Shown here one piece after another: positions 57,928 to 64,000 of a stretch of 64,000 nucleotides of DNA; the first letter of the stretch is position 1, and every line of letters starts with the position of its first letter. The stretch comes from Smallanthus sonchifolius (lineage: Eukaryota > Streptophyta > Magnoliopsida > Asterales > Asteraceae). The notes beneath the pieces are model-generated. The model searched no databases. It was given only the letters and a program-made list of their open reading frames with translations, and was not told where the DNA came from. The stretch lies in contig JAKNSE010000034.1 of NCBI GenBank assembly GCA_023525975.1, forward strand, positions 2,666,001-2,730,000. Reading direction: 5' to 3'. Both the position numbers and the translations under genes were made by a program.

Positions 57928-59220
57928 ATGGCGGATCATGATGATATTCATATGGAGCCACTAGACGATCTTGCGCACTACCCTTTTTTGGGGTTTCCGG
58001 CTGACTCGGAGGCGTATGCCCGGTGCTAGAAGCTCCGTGAGGTGCGGTTGGGTCCAGGGACTCCAGTTGATTGGGCGCTCCTCGAGGAGGTACAGGAGGC
58101 CGAGCGGGCTAGGGCCATCATCGGCAAGGACACGCCATGGTCGCGTCTTTTTGATCTATCGTTCACGGAGACCTACCGAGAGGTGGTCGTCGAGTTTCTT
58201 TCGACGTTCATCTACTCATAGGCTGGGCTAGAGCCTCTTCCCGGGGAGGCGCCGGATGGGGATCCGGATCATATTTCCTTTTCGATCTTTGGGATCGTTT
58301 ACCGTCAGACCCTCCGTCAGTGGGCCATCACGACGGGCTTCTACCACGAGCCTGAGACGGTCATGCCACTTTTTGTAGAGGCGGTGACGAAGGTGGACAA
58401 GGAGGAACTCCTTGTTTTTTGGGGCTTGATTTCAGATAGTCCTTGGTTGGTTACCAAGGGGAGGGTCTCGGGTATTAGAGACCCTTTGTATAGATATCTG
58501 CACCGGATTATTTCGACGTCGATCGCACCGCGTCTGAAAAGCCGTGAGTAGTGCACCGATAGAGACCTCTTCTTTCTCTATTGTCTGCTTACTGGCAGGC
58601 GGTGCGACCTATCGACGTGCCTTGCGCTTTATTTTGCATCTGCCTATATGCGGCAGAAGCGCGGGCTTTTGTATGGCGGTGCTTTCATCACGCAGATCAT
58701 GCGCTCGGTTACACCATTTGACGTGCATGAGCCTGTGATGTCACCGGCCATTCCCCCTGTCCGATTAGACCGTCGCACGGCGAGCGGCATGCGCATCACG
58801 CACCGATTCCCGCAGGGCCTTCGGTTCGTAGGGGCCGTCCAGGACCAGGTTTGGGTCCCGGTGCCGTTGCCGCAGATGCCTGGACAGGGGGACCCGTCTA
58901 TGCCTCAGCCGCTACATGGTGTGGCGATGGGGGAAGCGCCGCCGCACGTTGAGGCAATCCACGACCATCCGCCATAGCATCCCCGACACGTACGTCGGTC
59001 TGTTAGGCTGGAGAGGACTACCCAGGCATTGCTTGATGGCCTTGTTGCCGACTCACGGCCACAGGGTCGTCAACTCGATCGCATGGAGGACCTGATGATG
59101 TGGGCGGTTGGACAGATCGTTGATTTGTCACGTGCCGCCGGCATCGAGCCCGTTCAGGATGAGGCCGTGGCGGGTCAGGATGAGGGCGGAGGCGGTCAGG
59201 GTGACGGCGGAACAGCTTAG
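57928..59220 (+). pseudogene. ATHILA ORF1-like protein with four in-frame TAGs
   Basis: A single frame of 430 codons from ATG 57928 to TAG 59218-59220, broken only by TAG at 58027, 58219, 58549 and 58975; CAG (Gln) fits each context. Blocks PWSRLFDLSFTETYREVVVE, FLSTFIYS, ISFSIFGIVYRQTLRQWAI and TTGFYHEPE resemble the ORF1 protein of Athila-type retrotransposons, whose function is unknown. A Pro-rich segment (PVPLPQMPGQGDPSMPQP) and a C-terminal coiled-coil-like stretch with a Gly/Asp/Gln-rich tail follow. GC content is visibly far above the neighbourhood. It lies between two palindrome clusters inside the MULE-like element, so it may be a captured gene. The family match is by motif style only and is moderately uncertain. 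Confidence 0.6.
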
Positions 59221-59534
59221 CTTTAGTTATTTTATTTGTATTTTCTTTCTTTCGTTGTTATGTATGTAAAACATTTTGATGTATATATATTTAATTTTTT
59301 AATGTAATGTATATAATGTTTAGTTAATTTGTTTGGTTGTAATGTTTAATATTTTGTTTGGTTTATAATGTTGAATACTTTGCTTGTTTATACTGTAAAA
59401 ATATAACAAATGTTTAAAAAATATATATTAAATTTATAAATAGATAACAAACTTATATTAACAAAATTATATAAATTAAAATAAAAATAAACAAAATATA
59501 AAAAAATAAAAAAAATATAATTAAATTAAAAATT
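59221..59534. other. AT-rich 3' flank of the ORF1-like gene
   Basis: Very AT-rich, with TTTAATGTAATGTATATAATG-like strings that could serve as plant polyadenylation signals. No gene. Confidence 0.45.
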
Positions 59535-59805
59535 CCTATACGTGGCGTATAGGTCAATACGCCACGTATAGGATTCATAAACGTGCACCTCTTCCAACTT
59601 TTGAGACAAAAATATAACCCGTGCCTCATACGCTACGTATAGGTCAATACACCACGTATTGGACCAGCCGCCAGACAGAGAATGACACGTGGCATTCTGT
59701 TGGCAGGGACTGAACTCTATACGCCCTCATATTGACCTATACGAGGCGTATAGGGCGACGACGGGTCCAATTAGCAATATTTCGAGATCCAATTAGCAAT
59801 ATTTC
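59535..59805. repeat. Right terminal palindrome cluster (3 dyads)
   Basis: Dyads at 59535-59572 (arm order reversed: CCTATACGTGG first), 59628-59662 and 59717-59753. The last belongs to the right terminal inverted repeat; its arms read CTATACGCCCTCATATTG and CCTATACGAGGCGTATAG, changed together relative to the consensus. Confidence 0.85.
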
Positions 59806-60057
59806 ATGTGCGGTTAAAATCACCGTTATTTTATCATGCTTTTGCAGCAAGCTAGCAAGAGATAAAAAGTCAAATTTGCTGTTCATAAGGAAAAAGATAA
59901 AAGTCTTTTTAACATTATTTTCTCAAAATACCCAACGATGATTCCGATCACCAAAAGCCACCAGGGCCCACCATGGAACCCTAAATCACAATCATTACAG
60001 AAATTAATTATCTAAAACAAACCACAAATAAAAATGTTATTCATCGTCTTCACCTCC

Positions 60058-60942
60058 TCAAATCACATAAATAAACGACGTATGATCCATCGTTTCTCCA
60101 GGCACATCATCATGCACGTTCGGCTTCTCCTTTCCACCAACCAACCTCGCCGGATTCCCCACAGCCGTCGTCCACGCCGGAACATCAATCATCACCAGCG
60201 ACCCCGCCCCTACCTTCGCCCCCTCCCCAATCTTCACATTCCCCAAAACCGTCGCTCCGGCACCGATCAAAACCCCATCCCCAATCTTCGGATGCCGATC
60301 GCCACCCACCTTCCCGGTCCCACCCAACGTCACGTGATGCAAAATCGACACGTTGTTCCCAACCACCGCCGTCTCCCCAATCACCACGCCGGTGGCGTGA
60401 TCCAACAGAATCCCTTTCCCAACCCTAGCCGCAGGGTGAATATCCACCGAGAAAACATCCGCTACGCGCGAGTGCAGCGCAAGTGCTATGGGCTTGCGGT
60501 TTAAAGCCCAAAGCCTATGGGCCACACGATGGGCCTGAATTGCTAAAAAGCCTTTGTAGTTTAGTAAACAGTGAGCGAATGAGATGCACGCGGGATCGCG
60601 TTGACGCGCGGCGCGTAGGTCAGCGACGGTGGCGGAGAGGAGGGAGTGATCGGAGGAGAAGGTGTTGAGGAAGAGGTCGTAGAGGAGAGTGGAGAGAAGA
60701 GTGGAGGAACAGAGTTTGTTTCCTAAATGGAAGGAGAGAGATCGTGTGAGTGATGAGTGAGAGATGATGGTGGAATAGAGGTAACTAGCGAGGGCTGGCT
60801 CCGATTCGGCGTCACGACGAGCTTCGGCTTTGATTTCGTTCCACACCCACGCGTCTTCGTTTTCTCCGCCGCCGTTGGCGGTGGTTGGTGTAGATGATAA
60901 CATGGTGGTTTGTGGTGTGGCGGAGCGGTCTTGAATAGGCAT
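60058..60942 (-). CDS. Serine acetyltransferase (SERAT), cytosolic type
   Basis: 294-residue intronless ORF. The enzyme makes O-acetylserine from serine and acetyl-CoA, the committed step of cysteine synthesis, in complex with O-acetylserine(thiol)lyase. The N-terminal helical domain has IKAEARRDAESEPALASYLY, FHLGNKLCSSTLLSTLLYDL and RDPACISFAHCLLNYKGFLA. The left-handed beta-helix follows with DIHPAARVGKGILLDHATGV, NVSILHHVTLGGTGK (catalytic His region) and IGAGATVLGNVKIGEGAKVG. No transit peptide is evident. The tail reads PGETMDHTSFIYVI and ends in Ile as expected. Plant relatives have about five more residues between SFI and Y(V/I)I, so a 15-bp in-frame deletion has shortened the OAS-TL-binding tail. 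Start ATG 60942 is favoured; the Met at 60903 is an alternative. Confidence 0.95.
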   Translation of the reverse strand: MPIQDRSATPQTTMLSSTPTTANGGGENEDAWVWNEIKAEARRDAESEPALASYLYSTIISHSSLTRSLSFHLGNKLCSSTLLSTLLYDLFLNTFSSDHSLLSATVADLRAARQRDPACISFAHCLLNYKGFLAIQAHRVAHRLWALNRKPIALALHSRVADVFSVDIHPAARVGKGILLDHATGVVIGETAVVGNNVSILHHVTLGGTGKVGGDRHPKIGDGVLIGAGATVLGNVKIGEGAKVGAGSLVMIDVPAWTTAVGNPARLVGGKEKPNVHDDVPGETMDHTSFIYVI

Positions 60943-60972
60943 ATTTTAAAGGATGGATGTGGTGCAAGTACT

Positions 60973-60983
60973 AATATATACCA
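60973..60983 (-). promoter_or_regulatory. Possible TATA box of the serine acetyltransferase gene
   Basis: Minus-strand GTATATATTAG lies 31-41 bp before the ATG at 60942. If used, the leader would be nearly absent, which would favour the downstream Met at 60903 or a different promoter. Confidence 0.3.
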
Positions 60984-61960
60984 GGAGTGTGGTAACGTGC
61001 TTTTACCTATATGCCCTTTGTCCAACTCTTATTTACGAGTGAATATTTTATTTTGAACTCCTTTCAGAGTTTCGAGTTCATATACGAAATATATCTGTCA
61101 AAAATGGTCGAATAAATTCAGATAGAACATTAAACAATTAAACAAAAAAAGAATGAGACGATTACAAGACTAAGAAAAAACTCAAACAAAGATAGAAATC
61201 GATTATTATGAAGTTCTTGTTGCTTGATTTCTTCGAAGCAGGGAGACGAGATTAAATAAGGGAGCAGACCAATGGTAACAAAGCAATCACACATAATCAC
61301 CGGGACCTTCCTTGTTGATAAACCATGGAAAAGGGGGAAACCCTAGCAGCAAAGAGAGGGAGACGGCAACAACTTTGAGGAGACGGAGGCTTTGGCCCAA
61401 AAAGCTCATATATTCCAAGGAACAAGCTAAGCCCAAGAGCTCATTTAATCCAAGGAGCAAACCGAGAAAGAGGCCTAGTATGTAAAAGAAAAAAGTGGAT
61501 TAGAAAATTGAATAAATAAAAGGTAAAATTTTAACAATATCACACTCTCTTATTACAGTAATTAGATTAATTTGATCCAACCACTTGGTCCGGTTCAAGT
61601 GGTAAGCAACTAGTTCAAATGGATGTAGTTGATTACAGACATGTGAAAGATGTACTTTAAATCTGGAAATCACAGTCGTTTAACTCTTTGTTCAAAAAGC
61701 TAACAAAATTTAATCCTATCTTTCATTTGTCCATAAAGTTACGGCAAATATCACAAACATCTTATCGAAACCACTCCTAATGTTAATGCTATAGAGTTGT
61801 CGCATGTCGCGGGCCAGCATATATGAGAAATGCTCAATGATGATGTCCATAAGGACCATAAAGAAAGAATGAACGGGGGCAAGAATCAAACCGTCTTCTG
61901 ACGAAGACGTTGAAAGAAATTAATGCTTCTATCCCACCACCAAAGAGGGACAACACAAGC
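60984..61960. other. Serine acetyltransferase upstream region
   Basis: No gene recognised. 61570-61640 has GGTCCGGTTCAAGTGGTAAG and a GTTCAAATGG box B-like string that might be a decayed SINE. The rest is unremarkable AT-rich sequence. Confidence 0.4.
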
Positions 61961-61968
61961 CTTATTGT

Positions 61969-63208
61969 CAGTGGCGGATCCAAGAATTTTTTTCGAGGGG
62001 TTCACTGTTTTTAGATGCTCCAATTTTATAGGGCTGGAAATAAAAAAATTCGGGTCAGTTCGATGGTTCGGATCGGATAAAGTTCATCACATAACAAAAA
62101 TACGATACTATAATAAAAAATCTATTCGAGACGGTTTACTATTCGAGATGGTGCTTTGTGAAAATATATTTTATACTAAATTACAGAAAACGTCCTTTAC
62201 TTTTATATGAATTTACAGGTTACATCCTTTATATTTAAAAAGAATGTTGAACGTCCTTTATGTAAACTTTTTTAAAGTTTTTTCTCAATCAATCAAACAC
62301 CTAATTCACAAAAAATTGAAAATTAAAGTTCCTGTTGTTAGAAAAAAAAATCAAATTGAATTTACTTTGAAAAAGAAATCAAATCAAATTGAGGTTCCTA
62401 TTTACAAGGAAAAATTAAAGTTCTTGTTGATAGAACATCTAATAACATCTAACATTTAAACAACTAAACAACAAACATTCAAACAACTAAACATTCTTAA
62501 TAACATCTAACATTTAAACTAACATTCAAACAACTAAACAACAAACATTAAAATTAACCCTAACAACAAACATTAAAATTAACTCTAACAACAATTAACA
62601 TTAAAATCAAAGAATCAAATTAACATTTAATCTAAGTATCTAACATGTGGTATGTGTCTGTGGTCAGGGGAGCACCGAGTAGGCGAGGCGAGCAGCAGTG
62701 GGCGGGGACTGGGGTGGGCGGCGCCGGTGGACGGCAGCAGCGCTGCTGAGTGCTGAGTTGTTTGTGTTTTTTTTTCCCATAATTTCTCCTTCTATCCCTA
62801 ATTTATCTTTCGGAGTCTTCTGATGTCTCGATCTATCTATCTATCTATGAATCTATCCCTAATTTCTAATCTCTAGAACCCAAGACCAAGTCTCAACTGA
62901 AGCCCAACAAAAAAACATGACACAAATTAAAAAAACAAGACACAAACAAGCCCAAGTCCCAACTGAAGCCCACATACGTAATCAGCTAAAAAAAGGTTTT
63001 CAAAAATATTGGTGAAGGGATTCGAACCCACAACCTCCATGTTATAATGCAAAGCCTAAACCACTACACCACTTGTTATACTTTATAAGGGGGTTCACCC
63101 TACAATTTTTTAAGGGGTTCATCCCAGTTTTTTTACCTAGCGTTACACTATAATTTCGAAACTCGGGGTTCCTGTGAACCCCCTCCGACACAAGTAAATC
63201 CGCCCCTG
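61969..63208. mobile_element. hAT-like non-autonomous transposon
   Basis: Left end CAGTGGCGGATCCAAG, right end the inverse of CAGGGGCGGATTTA, with the 8-bp duplication CTTATTGT on both sides (61961-61968 and 63209-63216). 1240 bp with no transposase. The interior has AACATTTAAAC/AACAACTAAAC strings (62440-62600), a short GC-rich patch (62665-62750) and a SINE. The mirrored GGGGTTCA/TGAACCCC subterminal stretches are typical of this common plant family. Confidence 0.85.
63003..63075 (-). mobile_element. tRNA-derived SINE fragment inside the hAT-like element
   Basis: On the minus strand AAGTGGTGTAGTGGTTTAGG (box A-like) is followed ~35 bp later by GTGGGTTCGAATCCC (box B). The spacing is tRNA-like. 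Flanking duplications were not identified. It is not a functional tRNA: no cloverleaf acceptor stem is seen. Confidence 0.5.
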
Positions 63209-63216
63209 CTTATTGT

Positions 63217-64000
63217 AATCCACCCTGAACACATAAATACTAGACTTAACATCTAAACCATAAACCCTAAACTCTTGATGTTATCATCTAAACCTTAAAC
63301 CCCAAGTTAGCCCATGAATCTTCACATATGTTCAATGGTCAAAGTCATACCTACACGGCTACACCATACAATCATGGTGCCTCAGACCCCATGCGACCTT
63401 TATCAACATACAATGAATTTGGAAAAGGAAGCTTTCCATGTTGAATCCTTTTCAAAAGAAAACAGTAAACATCTTTTTCAAAGCAGGAAAACGTATTAAT
63501 TTCTCGTGTATAATGTAGAAAAATCCCCATGACTTGAAGGGTACTCAAAGCAAGTAATATTAATTTTGTTAAACAACCGGAAATAAAGTTGTGGGCGTTC
63601 TACTTACTCATATTTGTCTTTTTATTAAATAATGGTACTACTTGACGATAATTGATGAGAAGAAATATAAACTAGTACACTTTTTGCAATGAAAACTATT
63701 AAATAATTATGAATCAGAGAAAATACTTTTTGGTCTTTGAAAATCGAGCAGACGAAATAGAGGGTAATATCGTAATTAATGGAATGAAATAGACATGATA
63801 TAGACGATCGTCCATTCAAATATCATATTTAATGGTTGTAATTTGAATATCATTAATATTTAATGGTTGTCATTTGAACCTACTGTTTTAAAGATCAAAC
63901 TAATCATGAAACCTGAAACCCGTCGCTCTATTAGTTTACGACAGGTATGAAAAAACGGATGACTTCATATACAGTTTATTATTAATAAAAGCAAATTGGA
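63217..64000. other. Terminal intergenic stretch
   Basis: AT-rich, no gene recognised. CTAAACC(A/T)TAAACCC repeats occur at 63257-63303, and TATTTAATGGTTGT(A/C)ATTTGAA is duplicated near 63825 and 63857. Confidence 0.4.

Larger units (their letters stand above)
53426..59805 (+). mobile_element. MULE-like element with palindrome-rich ends, two ORFs
   Basis: Left end: GGAATTGCTATTTGCAC, then within ~30 bp TATACGCATCGTATAGGGCA and ATACGATGCGTATAG. Right end read inversely: GAAATATTGCTAATTGGAC, then TATACGCCTCGTATAGGTCA and ATATGAGGGCGTATAG. The two ends align as ~60-bp imperfect terminal inverted repeats containing a dyad. Between them are a FAR1/MULE transposase-OTU gene (53736-56957), a palindrome cluster, a GC-rich ORF1-like reading frame (57928-59220) and a second palindrome cluster. 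The right terminal motif is doubled (59765-59783 and 59787-59805), so the exact end and the target duplication could not be fixed. Both ORFs carry stops; the copy is inactive. Confidence 0.7.

Noticed and set aside
60723..61025. 100-codon ORF overlapping the serine acetyltransferase start on the same strand
   Set aside because: It is a shifted frame over the 5' end of a clear gene, with no domain of its own.

Overview
This is nuclear DNA of a flowering plant. The protein-coding genes have plant-type GT-AG introns, the intergenic DNA is AT-rich, and most of the window is nested LTR retrotransposons, Helitrons, a MULE, MITEs and SINEs. The host genes are eudicot-like. An Asteraceae species would fit the repeat style, but that is a guess.

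Four host genes look intact, all on the minus strand: an intronless exocyst EXO70 subunit (12101-14068), a four-exon ankyrin-repeat/PGG membrane protein (15506-19129), a 14-exon PP2A B55 regulatory subunit (28066-37472), and an intronless serine acetyltransferase (60058-60942). The exon chains of the ankyrin and B55 genes were assembled by hand, and every splice junction keeps the reading frame. A fifth host gene, a HAD-type phosphatase of the plant PPsPase1/PS2 type (50532-52357, plus strand), is a pseudogene. It has two frameshifts, a foldback insertion before its last exon, and a second decayed copy of that last exon downstream.

Layout: 283-10034 is a Tourist-like MITE split by a 9.5-kb LTR element without gag-pol (LTRs 302-3058 and 6994-9766, perfect 5-bp target duplication). 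10999-11965 is a copia 3' fragment. 12-19 kb holds EXO70 and the ankyrin gene. 19595-26705 is a minus-strand Tat-like Ty3/gypsy element with gag, protease and a 63-bp tandem array but no RT or integrase. 28-37.5 kb is the B55 gene, with a 2.4-kb gag-only LTR element in intron 12. 38.1-42.2 kb holds nested MITEs and several Helitron ends. 42.2-49.2 kb holds two decayed copia elements. 50-53 kb is the phosphatase pseudogene and a SINE. 53.4-59.8 kb is the most unusual part. 60-61 kb is the serine acetyltransferase. 61969-63208 is a hAT-like element with its 8-bp target duplication.

The strongest candidate for something undescribed is 53.4-59.8 kb. It is a ~6.4-kb MULE-like element coding for a FAR1/MULE transposase joined to an OTU-type cysteine-protease domain, plus a second GC-rich ORF resembling the ATHILA ORF1 family. 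Twelve ~36-bp dyads (CTATACGCCACGTATAG plus its inverted partner) lie in its terminal inverted repeats and beside both ORFs. Where dyads differ, most changes are mirrored in the two arms. In-frame stops in three unrelated transposons of the window (six TAG, one TAA, one TGA) can all be explained as C-to-T changes, mostly CAG to TAG, as expected from cytosine methylation and deamination.
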